Shown in pieces: positions 7,151 to 13,227 of a DNA stretch of 13,227 nt. The stretch's first letter is position 1, and every line of letters begins with the position of its first letter. The notes under the pieces were generated by a model. That model was not told the origin of the DNA and ran no database searches. It was given only the letters and a program-made list of their open reading frames with translations. A program made the translations under genes and the position numbers. Origin of the DNA: Oceanospirillum sp964342385 (GTDB lineage Bacteria > Pseudomonadota > Gammaproteobacteria > Pseudomonadales > Halomonadaceae); NCBI GenBank assembly GCA_964342385.1, contig CAYFGP010000168.1, positions 1-13,227 on the forward strand, in the 5' to 3' direction.

Positions 7151-8167
7151 TTATTGCAATGGCTTAGGTGTGCCCTTGTATTTATCTTGACCAGGAATCA
7201 GGCTATCCACCGCTGCAAAACCCGAACCATCATAAGAGGCAGAAAAACTTTGCGCCGCACTGGCAACCTCGCTTGCGGCCTTTTCCAACGGCTCCTTATT
7301 ATTTAATTTCAGCTTGACCGTTTTTAGCACCGCTATTATCTGCTTAATCTCATCGATCTGAACTTTCTGACCGATTTTTGCCATACGTTTTGCCGCTATT
7401 TTGGCTCGTTTCGCCATAGTAATGGCATATTTTGCTTTTTGCGTGGCATTGGCCACCGCGCGCAGAGACTCTTCCAACTCCACCATAGCGCCCACAATAA
7501 ACATCATGCGTTGACGCTCAGGTGAAGCGATAAGGTTTTCTTTGCCATCAGAGTGCCAAACGTTATGGCGAACTTCCCCTTGGGACCAGGAAACCAGCTC
7601 GAATGGACTACCTGCTGAATGGCCACCTTTATTGACAAGCTTCTCGTTAGGCGTGATATGACAGGAGTAGCAGTTTTTCGCTAGAGTATAGAGTTGATGG
7701 GGACGAATCATGCCTGCGGCTTCTGATTCCTGCCAACGCACCACCGCTTCCTGTTCACTTTCCTGCTCTTTCTTTTTGCCACTGAATTCTGAATGCCGCT
7801 CCAGCCAATCCGCAGCCGGTGAGTGACAGGACTCACAAGAGATCCCCGCAATCACCTGCTTCACCCCAGCCTTCTCTTGTGTCGTGAAATGACAATCCAG
7901 GCACACGCTGTCCGCTTTTATCCGCTTGATGCCCATCTTTTTGGCAATATCGCGAGCTTCCTGAGAACGAGGCATCGCCGTAAAGGTCGAAAAGTGATGG
8001 GTACCCTGCCAGATTTTATTGGTCGCTTTATGGCACTCTGCACACTCATCCGGTCCCATCACTTTATGGTGAGCAACAGGCTGAGCGGCATAAAGTGAAG
8101 TAAAGCTTCCCAGCAACCAAAGGGTTAAACCGGTCCAGAGTATTTTTCTAAATTCTGACAGTTTCAT
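7151..8167 (-). CDS. Periplasmic tetraheme c-type cytochrome, c554-like
   Basis: I chose ATG 8167 (338 residues) because GGTGGAG lies six bases upstream; an in-frame ATG at 8182 would put that ribosome site inside the gene. A signal peptide (hydrophobic about 9-24) is followed by a likely cleavage site SLYAA|QP at 28/29. Four CXXCH sites lie at C42, C89, C111 and C166, with extra His residues (HH 57-58, HS and HN contexts) that could be distal ligands. The arrangement GPDECAECH, then CLDCH, then GISCESCHSP, then CYSCH fits the cytochrome c554-type multiheme family. Residues about 215-310 are heme-free, helical and Lys-rich (MAKRAKIAAKRMAKI), with a 12-bp-like DNA repeat near 7376-7420. It is probably a soluble carrier between the inner-membrane decaheme protein and the outer membrane module. 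The basic region could bind the acidic repeats of its two larger partners. Confidence 0.88.
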   Translation of the reverse strand: MKLSEFRKILWTGLTLWLLGSFTSLYAAQPVAHHKVMGPDECAECHKATNKIWQGTHHFSTFTAMPRSQEARDIAKKMGIKRIKADSVCLDCHFTTQEKAGVKQVIAGISCESCHSPAADWLERHSEFSGKKKEQESEQEAVVRWQESEAAGMIRPHQLYTLAKNCYSCHITPNEKLVNKGGHSAGSPFELVSWSQGEVRHNVWHSDGKENLIASPERQRMMFIVGAMVELEESLRAVANATQKAKYAITMAKRAKIAAKRMAKIGQKVQIDEIKQIIAVLKTVKLKLNNKEPLEKAASEVASAAQSFSASYDGSGFAAVDSLIPGQDKYKGTPKPLQ

Positions 8168-8173
8168 CTTTTT

Positions 8174-8180
8174 CTCCACC
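8174..8180 (-). promoter_or_regulatory. Ribosome binding site that decides the start of the tetraheme gene
   Basis: GGTGGAG on the minus strand, six bases before ATG 8167. It makes the internal ATG the better start than the in-frame ATG at 8182. Confidence 0.65.
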
Positions 8181-8227
8181 ATAGCATTCGGCTCAAATAG
8201 GATTGATCAAAAAATTGTTGTTTTAAC

Positions 8228-8293
8228 TTAGCTCAGGCTTTGTTCCGTTTTAGTTCAGACTTAACTCAGGTTTAGTTAGGATTTAGTTCGAAT
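8228..8293. repeat. Six 11-bp degenerate tandem repeats in a 139-bp spacer
   Basis: Units start every 11 bp exactly (8228, 8239, 8250, 8261, 8272, 8283). On the minus strand they read GCCTGAGCTAA, AACGGAACAAA, GTCTGAACTAA, ACCTGAGTTAA, ATCCTAACTAA and ATTCGAACTAA, giving a consensus near RYCTGAACTAA. The period is not a multiple of three and most units contain a stop codon, so this is not coding. It lies between the reductase and the tetraheme gene, 61 bp before the latter's start. An 11-bp period places each unit on about the same face of the helix, as for an array of binding sites, but a decayed minisatellite is equally possible. Confidence 0.85.
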
Positions 8294-8306
8294 TATTCGT
8301 TTCATA

Positions 8307-9569
8307 CTAAGCATCCAGCACAATGTCACCCTTGGGTGTGCATACACACATTAGGCAACTGCCTTGTTCAGGGCGGGCACCGGCTGCAGCGATATAGTCC
8401 ACATCGCCCTCTTTAACGGCGACAACACAGGTGCCGCAATTCCCTGCCCGGCAACCCGCATTGAGGGTTAAGCCCTCAGCTTCAGCCAACTCCAATAGTG
8501 AATCCTGATGACCCGACCACTGTGCCGTAATACCGCTTCTGGCAAAGGTCACCTTATGTTGCTGATCTGATGCAGACGGACTTTTTCTAATACTGGTTCT
8601 AACGCTGGTTCTAACACTAGAAGGGCCAAAGGCTTCAAAGAACACATCGGTTTCAGGCACCTGCCAGTTAGACAGCTGTTCGGTCAGGCCAGACATCATG
8701 GTATCGGGCCCACAAATATAGAATTGGTAGTTACTTGAAGGCAGCGTCTGTTGCAACACCGCTAAAGAGATACGCCCGGCAATATCAAAATCCTCACCTT
8801 GAATCTCTCCTTGCAAAGGCTGGCTATGGCAAATAATGACCCTAAGATTTTTGTGCTGCGCCTCCTGCTTGCGCAAAGTCTGTATCCCTATCTGCTCAGC
8901 TTTATTTTTGACGCCATAAAACAACCAGGTTTCACGCTCAGGTTCCGAAGCACAGATTGAGTTCAGCATGGACAGTACCGGCGTTAAGCCAATACCGCCG
9001 CCAATCAATATCACGGGGCGCGACTGATCTCTTTGCAGGTAAAACTGACCCGATGGGGGTTTGATATCGAGAATATCCCCCTCGGATAAATGTTCATGAA
9101 AATAGGAAGAAGCCAAGCCCGCAGGTTTGTTTTCGTTGGCAGAAATCTGTTTGATGGTGATCCGATAGTAATCCTTTACTTCAGGGGCCTCTGACAGGGA
9201 ATAGCAGCGAATGATGTTTTGCCCACTCGGCAGATTAAGCCTGAACGTCAGAAACTGTCCCGGCAGGAACGTCGGTATCTCTTTACAATCATGAGGCTTT
9301 AAATAAAACGACTTGATTCCCTGAGCTTCCGTCACAATACGATCAATTTCAAACTTGCGCCAATCCTGCCAAACGGATTGTTGGCGCTCTATCTCCAGCT
9401 GTGCTTGCTGATAAGCCTGGCTTGCAGTTTTCTGCAGATAGGATTCCCTCAGTTTTAATAAGCTCATCTCCTCCCGACGCTTACGCCAGAATGACGTACA
9501 TACCATCAGCCCCTGCAGAATAGCCAGTGTCAATGCGGTTGTTCCTAGGACTTCTATTACCTGGACCAT
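8307..9569 (-). CDS. Membrane-anchored FAD/NAD(P)H oxidoreductase with C-terminal [2Fe-2S] ferredoxin domain
   Basis: I chose ATG 9569 (420 residues) because AGGGGAGGG lies three bases upstream; the in-frame ATG at 9587 has no such site. One membrane span (about 5-27) followed by WRKRREE suggests the catalytic part is cytoplasmic. After a helical stretch, residues about 70-175 form the FAD domain with RCYSLS (121-126). Residues about 180-300 form the nicotinamide domain with GGGIGLTP (190-197) and CGPDTMM (286-292). A Ser/Arg linker leads to a plant-type [2Fe-2S] domain with C373, C378, C381 and C408. Domain order resembles Hcr and other class I reductases but with an added anchor; NqrF has its FeS domain first. 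C405 and C410 flank the last ligand and are unusual. It probably passes electrons from NAD(P)H to the FeS/cytochrome b protein of the cluster, or the reverse. Confidence 0.92.
   Translation of the reverse strand: MVQVIEVLGTTALTLAILQGLMVCTSFWRKRREEMSLLKLRESYLQKTASQAYQQAQLEIERQQSVWQDWRKFEIDRIVTEAQGIKSFYLKPHDCKEIPTFLPGQFLTFRLNLPSGQNIIRCYSLSEAPEVKDYYRITIKQISANENKPAGLASSYFHEHLSEGDILDIKPPSGQFYLQRDQSRPVILIGGGIGLTPVLSMLNSICASEPERETWLFYGVKNKAEQIGIQTLRKQEAQHKNLRVIICHSQPLQGEIQGEDFDIAGRISLAVLQQTLPSSNYQFYICGPDTMMSGLTEQLSNWQVPETDVFFEAFGPSSVRTSVRTSIRKSPSASDQQHKVTFARSGITAQWSGHQDSLLELAEAEGLTLNAGCRAGNCGTCVVAVKEGDVDYIAAAGARPEQGSCLMCVCTPKGDIVLDA
8587..8622 (-). repeat. Three 12-bp repeats in the interdomain linker of the reductase
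   Basis: Plus-strand units CTAATACTGGTT, CTAACGCTGGTT and CTAACACTAGAA encode the SSVRTSVRTSIRK stretch (about residues 317-329) between the nicotinamide and [2Fe-2S] domains. The period is in frame. Confidence 0.85.
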
Positions 9570-9715
9570 AGTCCCTCCCCTGAGCACCCTGCTGCTCCTG
9601 ATATCCTTGCCAAAGCCCTGAGCAATACCGCTTTGCCTATTGCTTCAGCTATATAGCCTAGAAGTGCTAAAGCTATACAACCTAGAAGTGCTCCCGTTGC
9701 ACATCTCGGAAGCAT
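9557..9715 (-). CDS. Candidate small membrane protein (52 residues) between barrel and reductase genes
   Basis: An open frame on the minus strand begins ATG (9715-9713) and ends TAA (9559-9557), overlapping the reductase start by 13 bp. The product has a hydrophobic segment (about residues 8-32, including GALLGCIALALLGYIA) followed by RALAR, so a single-span peptide is plausible. An in-frame 24-bp repeat gives an eight-residue repeat in the hydrophobic part. Against it: the ATG has only AGGA directly adjacent, and ATA, AGA/AGG and CTA codons are commoner than in the neighbours. A near-perfect GGAGGTGA (9745-9738) in the end of the barrel gene would suit a rare CTG start at 9733, not this ATG. 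It otherwise accounts for an unusually long spacer. No family recognised. Confidence 0.35.
   Translation of the reverse strand: MLPRCATGALLGCIALALLGYIAEAIGKAVLLRALARISGAAGCSGEGLWSR
9573..9581 (-). promoter_or_regulatory. Strong Shine-Dalgarno that decides the reductase start
   Basis: AGGGGAGGG on the minus strand, three bases before ATG 9569 (the GGGAGG core is slightly further). It lies downstream of the alternative in-frame ATG 9587 and rules that start out in practice. Confidence 0.65.
9647..9692. repeat. 24-bp tandem duplication, with a decayed third copy
   Basis: Copies at 9647-9668 and 9671-9692 share 20 of 22 bases (AGCTATA, then CCTAGAAGTGCT). A third unit at 9695-9718 matches 13 of 24, and most of its differences are transitions. 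In the candidate small protein the units read GMLPRCAT, GALLGCIA and LALLGYIA. The first copy contains the palindrome GCTATATAGC (9648-9657). Confidence 0.8.
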
Positions 9716-9729
9716 TCCTACTGCACCGT

Positions 9730-11214
9730 TCAGAACTTCACCTCCAACTCTGAACGCAGGCCATAACCGGTTCCGCTGCTATTCTCGTTTTCAACCACAT
9801 AACCTCCTAAGTTGAGAATAAAGTGGCGGGAGAGCTTACGGGAATAACGGGTTGCCAAGCCAAAACCACCGGTTTTGTTACTACCGGTGTCCGCCACACC
9901 ACCGATCTCAAAAGTCAGCCGTTTCTTTACACCAAAAAACATCTGATAACCGATGGCGCTACCAATCGCATCCTGACCACGATTGTTTAACGGTGCGCCA
10001 TAGGCCCCCAAATTTGCGGAAGAAAACAGCAGGCCCGTACGCCCCATAGGACCACCGGCTGTTCCAGCTCTGGAAGCGGAGGTAAACTGGCCTTCACCAA
10101 CAAAACCATTGGCATAAAAGATATGAGGTGCTCCTGGGAAAGAAGTCGAGGTTTCCAGATACAGCACCACACCATCATTGGCTGCGGCACTGTCGGTGTC
10201 TAAGCCCTGCGAGGCCAGCAAGCGTAGTTCGGTATTCCATAAACCGATACGTTGTGCCGCAGATATACCTATATGGATACTGTCACCATAATGCCTTGCA
10301 GCGATATCATCGCGACTGTCGACATAGATCACATCAGCATCAATGGAGGTATCCGCCAGATCATAGCTGGTGAATAAACCATAAAGTTTAGCGTGATCGT
10401 CCTCCACGTTGTTTCCTCTGTGGATCTCATCCCACGCGTACAAGAAGGTAATACGCGCATTACTTGTACCGGACCACAGCAGGTTATTTTTAACAATACC
10501 GATGGAATCCATGGTGTCGTTAACCAGAAAAGTATCCTGAAATTCTATCTTCTGGCGACCCAGTGCAAAGCCGATATCTAGCGGATACTGATCGTTTCTA
10601 TCGATACTGGGAAAGAGCTCGGCGATTTCAAACTCGGCAAAAAACGTCGAGACATGGGCTCCCGTCGCTGAGTGGCCACCTTCCTGATCAGCGGCCCCCT
10701 CAAAGACATAACGGCTAAAATCACCGCCGTCATGTAACGGTGTCACTCCTAAAACAATACGTTCGGTACCACTGAGCTGAAGATTGGCCGTCAGATCTAA
10801 CCGGTGTACAGCTTCCACATGGTTTTCCCTGGCATCATGATCCACCGCTTGTAAAGCCGCCCGATAGCTACCAAAGATCCATAATGAAGGGCTCCAAACC
10901 GCCCCAGTGGGTAAAACCAGAGGATCATGCAGTCGTCCGGTACTCAGAAAAGGATCGCCCCATTCAATCAAGGGCCCATTCCGGGGACCAATGGCCGATT
11001 CAGGTAACATGGGTTTGGGTTGATCACTTAAAGCCGCTTTTGATTTTTTGGCTGGCTTTTCCTGTGTTAGGTCCTGGGCCTTATCCTGAGCCATGTTCTG
11101 AGCCATAGTCTGTTTCGTGTCCTGGGCTAATAGCGGCCCAGACGCCCATGCACTGGTGACCAGAGCCAGAACTCCCATCTGGATCATCTTCAGAGAACGT
11201 TTACTTACTATCAT
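9730..11214 (-). CDS. Outer membrane beta-barrel protein of a predicted porin-cytochrome module
   Basis: 494 residues, starting at ATG 11214. Its AGGGAG site (11227-11222) overlaps the stop codon of the upstream cytochrome gene, so translation is probably coupled. A signal peptide (KRSLKMIQMGVLALVTSAW) ends at LLA|QD (30/31). Residues about 31-75 are a repeat- and Lys/Pro-rich region, and the rest alternates polar and hydrophobic residues with many aromatic-flanked strands. It ends EVKF; a terminal Phe is typical of barrels assembled by the BAM complex. It has no CXXCH. At 494 residues it is shorter than the MtrB/PioB barrels I know (about 700), so I do not assign that family. Lying beside a secreted multiheme cytochrome, it is best read as the outer membrane channel or sheath of a cytochrome conduit. 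A plain anion or substrate porin is the alternative. Confidence 0.8.
   Translation of the reverse strand: MIVSKRSLKMIQMGVLALVTSAWASGPLLAQDTKQTMAQNMAQDKAQDLTQEKPAKKSKAALSDQPKPMLPESAIGPRNGPLIEWGDPFLSTGRLHDPLVLPTGAVWSPSLWIFGSYRAALQAVDHDARENHVEAVHRLDLTANLQLSGTERIVLGVTPLHDGGDFSRYVFEGAADQEGGHSATGAHVSTFFAEFEIAELFPSIDRNDQYPLDIGFALGRQKIEFQDTFLVNDTMDSIGIVKNNLLWSGTSNARITFLYAWDEIHRGNNVEDDHAKLYGLFTSYDLADTSIDADVIYVDSRDDIAARHYGDSIHIGISAAQRIGLWNTELRLLASQGLDTDSAAANDGVVLYLETSTSFPGAPHIFYANGFVGEGQFTSASRAGTAGGPMGRTGLLFSSANLGAYGAPLNNRGQDAIGSAIGYQMFFGVKKRLTFEIGGVADTGSNKTGGFGLATRYSRKLSRHFILNLGGYVVENENSSGTGYGLRSELEVKF
11059..11130 (-). repeat. Six 12-bp repeats coding for x-A-Q-D-like tetrapeptides across the signal peptide cleavage site
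   Basis: Residues 29-52 of the barrel protein read LAQD, TKQT, MAQN, MAQD, KAQD, LTQE, each from a 12-bp unit with a TCCTG-type core on the plus strand. The first unit includes the last residues of the signal peptide, so the tract starts at the cleavage site and forms the mature N-terminus. Confidence 0.88.
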
Positions 11215-11225
11215 GGTGTCGCTCC

Positions 11226-13208
11226 CTAGAGATCCAACTCAATTGAACGTGCACGAATTACCATAGAGCCTTTGACTAACTCATCGGCCACCTGTTTTGG
11301 CGACATGTTGTAATCGAAACCCGCCACCTGAACGGTTGTCACCAGATTGACCGGCAGAGCCTGACTGATAAATTTGATATCCAGCTGATAAGGCCCTGTA
11401 CCTGTTAACTGCTCTGCAGGCACTTCATAGCGCGCAGTACGATGGCCAAAGGGCTCGATGCCTTTACGGTGTTTGCGGGCCGATTTTGCCCGTCCATAAA
11501 GGCTGGAAGGTCGGCTTTCAGGACGAATATAAGGGGCCACAGACACAGAAACCGGCGATGGCAACACCTGCTCACGCTCTGCGCCATGCTGCAAACGCAC
11601 CATAAACTTGGACTGCAGATTGAACAGCTGCTCATCCAGCGGCACTTCACCAGCCTGAACATATTTCGAATGACGGTCTCTCAGATCACCATTTGGATCT
11701 CTGTCACCAGAGATAAACACTAGATCACCATTGGCATCTCTTAATTCCACTAGTAGGAAGAAAATACGTTCCGCATCAAAACCGTTAGGCATTAAGTGAC
11801 CGTCCGAAATACTTTTAACGTCCACCTCAAAGTTCAAACCCTGCTGATCAGATTGCGTGATACGGATATCCGACAGATCAAATGCGTTTGTCAGCACCTC
11901 TCTGCGTTTTGTTTCAGCCCATTTCAGCTTTTCCTGCTGCTTCTCAATAATCGCACGGGCATCGTAACGATCATCAATGGATACCCAGGCATCAGGGAAC
12001 GGGTAATCATCGGCTATTGCATCCTCAAACGCATCTGTACCCCAGCCTGCTTGCCAGTCAAACTCCAGCCACTCACGCATAGTTTTAAAACGCGCCGCTT
12101 TAACGTTATGAGGAAAAATGCCTGGATGAATAATGGAATAATCCGGTCCGGCAAAGAAATGATTGGTCAGCTTACGCGGTGTGGTCTCTTCACCACCGAC
12201 AATCGCCGCAGGACCATGATCAAAACCAGCGGCCACACCCTGCACCTTGCTCATATGGCAATCCTGACAGGTGCGCCCCTCTTTTGTTGCCGGTGTATTT
12301 TTAAACTCACTGAACGCTTCTTCGATGCGCAGTCCATTCGGAGCAAATACATCATGGCAAGTGGCACAGAAGCCCGGAGTGGTTAACTCAAAGAAACGTT
12401 CCGCCTTGGCGTGTATACCGCGACCGGGTTCATCAGGTTGAGTGGTAACACGGAATTTTTCTGGCTGTGCCAGCGCTTTCTCCAGCTCGTCATTACCTTT
12501 CGGACCATAAACAGGCTGAAAGATATCACCGGGTTCAAGAGAGATACGGCCACTGACCTTGCCGAAGTTTTTATTAATGCGGTGACATGCCACACAGGTA
12601 ATCCCCTCCCGAGATGCCGGGTGGCGATCCAGATTAGATAATCCCAAAGGTTCATTTAACTCAGAGCCAACCGGGGCATGACAGCGCAGACAAAAATCAC
12701 CATTGGTAGTGGAGGTCACCACATTAATGGTGTTTTGCATCGCCAACATCAGCGGGCTTAATTGTGCATAGGCATGCTGCGAAACCGACCATTCATCGTA
12801 ATGTCTTGGGTGGCAGGTGGCACAGGTTGATGCAGAAGGATAGGCTACCTCTTTAAATAAACGCTGGTGCTCTTTATCTGCCTCGCTCAGACGGTCGGTT
12901 TCCTGTTCAACATCGGATTTATCAAACAGGCTTTCTGAGCTTAAGGAATCAGGATCGTCGCCTGATAGATCATCATCAGATAAAAGATCATCGTCATCAC
13001 TGAGCAGACTGTCGTCTTCCTCTAGTAATCCTTCACCATCTAATCCCTCATCATCGCTCAGCAGATCACTGCTGTCGGATAATAGCGTTTCATCGCTGCT
13101 GTTAACCTTCTCAGCATAAGATGCGTCAAACGTAAACAAAGCAACAAAAAGAACGATGCATAAAGAACAAAGGTAAGCGGTAGTTTCTCCCCACCTGTTC
13201 AGAAACAC
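11226..13208 (-). CDS. Secreted pentaheme c-type cytochrome, c554-like, with acidic N-terminal repeat tail
   Basis: The frame opens with GTG 13208 (660 residues), but GGGGA directly abuts that GTG and the frame stays open to the window edge, so the true start may lie just outside. A hydrophobic signal sequence ends near DASYA|EK (32/33) with no lipobox. Residues 39-96 are an acidic tail of LLSDDD-type units. Five CXXCH sites follow, at C129, C173, C205, C281 and C314, with the opening TCATCHPRHYDEWSVSQH typical of c554-type proteins. The C-terminal part (about 440-660) is heme-free and beta-rich with SDGHLMPNG and SGDRDPNGDL, a module I know from many multiheme cytochromes; H471 may be a heme ligand. 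With the barrel gene 11 bp downstream, it probably works at or through the outer membrane. Substrate or partner not determinable. Confidence 0.87.
   Translation of the reverse strand: MFLNRWGETTAYLCSLCIVLFVALFTFDASYAEKVNSSDETLLSDSSDLLSDDEGLDGEGLLEEDDSLLSDDDDLLSDDDLSGDDPDSLSSESLFDKSDVEQETDRLSEADKEHQRLFKEVAYPSASTCATCHPRHYDEWSVSQHAYAQLSPLMLAMQNTINVVTSTTNGDFCLRCHAPVGSELNEPLGLSNLDRHPASREGITCVACHRINKNFGKVSGRISLEPGDIFQPVYGPKGNDELEKALAQPEKFRVTTQPDEPGRGIHAKAERFFELTTPGFCATCHDVFAPNGLRIEEAFSEFKNTPATKEGRTCQDCHMSKVQGVAAGFDHGPAAIVGGEETTPRKLTNHFFAGPDYSIIHPGIFPHNVKAARFKTMREWLEFDWQAGWGTDAFEDAIADDYPFPDAWVSIDDRYDARAIIEKQQEKLKWAETKRREVLTNAFDLSDIRITQSDQQGLNFEVDVKSISDGHLMPNGFDAERIFFLLVELRDANGDLVFISGDRDPNGDLRDRHSKYVQAGEVPLDEQLFNLQSKFMVRLQHGAEREQVLPSPVSVSVAPYIRPESRPSSLYGRAKSARKHRKGIEPFGHRTARYEVPAEQLTGTGPYQLDIKFISQALPVNLVTTVQVAGFDYNMSPKQVADELVKGSMVIRARSIELDL
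12921..13094 (-). repeat. Acidic Leu-Leu-Ser-Asp repeats at the mature N-terminus of the pentaheme cytochrome
   Basis: Residues 39-96 contain about six units such as LLSDSSD, LLSDDEG, LLEEDDS, LLSDDDD and LLSDDDL, mostly spaced seven residues (21 bp). The DNA is degenerate, so this array is older than the 45-bp array of the decaheme gene, yet both encode the pattern (I/L)-L-x-(D/E)-(D/E). Confidence 0.85.
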
Positions 13209-13227
13209 TCCCCACCAGTAACGTCGT

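Noticed and set aside
8190..8215. TTGATCAA palindrome near the tetraheme start as an FNR/CRP-type box
   Set aside because: FNR sites need TTGAT and ATCAA separated by four bases; here the halves overlap, so only a chance palindrome is supported.
9730..11214. Assignment of the barrel gene as mtrB or pioB
   Set aside because: The protein is about 200 residues shorter, and I see no N-terminal Cys pair typical of MtrB; only the general barrel role is supported.
11796..12386. Plus-strand 196-residue frame opposite the pentaheme cytochrome
   Set aside because: The minus strand here has CXXCH motifs and a coherent protein; the antisense frame has no recognisable features.
1..13227. CRISPR array, transposase, integrase, tRNA or rRNA genes
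   Set aside because: The repeats are contiguous or in frame with no unique spacers, no mobile-element protein was seen, and no cloverleaf or rRNA-like sequence was noticed.

Overview
The window looks like a stretch of a Gammaproteobacterium or close relative. The evidence is a MocR-type regulator, classical Shine-Dalgarno sites, a beta-barrel outer membrane protein ending in Phe, and mid-range GC by eye; the exact taxon cannot be read from the sequence. It holds one plus-strand regulator gene (270-1814) that converges, across 46 bp, on a minus-strand cluster filling the rest of the window (13208 down to 1861).

Left edge (1-269): possibly the 3' end of an unrecognised plus-strand gene, a perfect hairpin, and CTGTAC-type repeats in front of the MocR/GntR-aminotransferase gene that may be its operators.

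The minus-strand cluster, in transcription order, encodes a secreted pentaheme c-type cytochrome of the c554 type with an acidic repeat tail at its N-terminus (13208-11226). Next come a 494-residue outer membrane beta-barrel (11214-9730), a candidate 52-residue membrane peptide (9715-9557), a membrane-anchored FAD/NAD(P)H reductase with a C-terminal [2Fe-2S] domain (9569-8307) and a periplasmic tetraheme cytochrome (8167-7151). The last two are a three-part protein with two cyclic-nucleotide-binding folds, four [4Fe-4S] sites and a likely di-heme cytochrome b membrane module (7081-4409), and a decaheme cytochrome anchored in the inner membrane (4407-1861). Several genes are tightly spaced (1 nt between the last two; 11 nt between the first two), so the set is probably one operon or two joined units, with its main promoter beyond the right edge.

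The parts together make a full redox chain: NAD(P)H, FAD and [2Fe-2S] in the cytoplasm; [4Fe-4S] clusters and b hemes at the inner membrane; 19 c-type hemes in three periplasmic proteins; and an outer membrane barrel. I infer a trans-envelope electron conduit, for either extracellular electron transfer or inward oxidation of an outside donor, that may be gated by a cyclic nucleotide. I do not recognise the set as a named system. Two further oddities run through it. Almost every gene and two of the spacers carry their own short tandem repeat of a different period, and the two largest cytochromes share acidic '(I/L)-L-x-D-(D/E)' repeat tracts.
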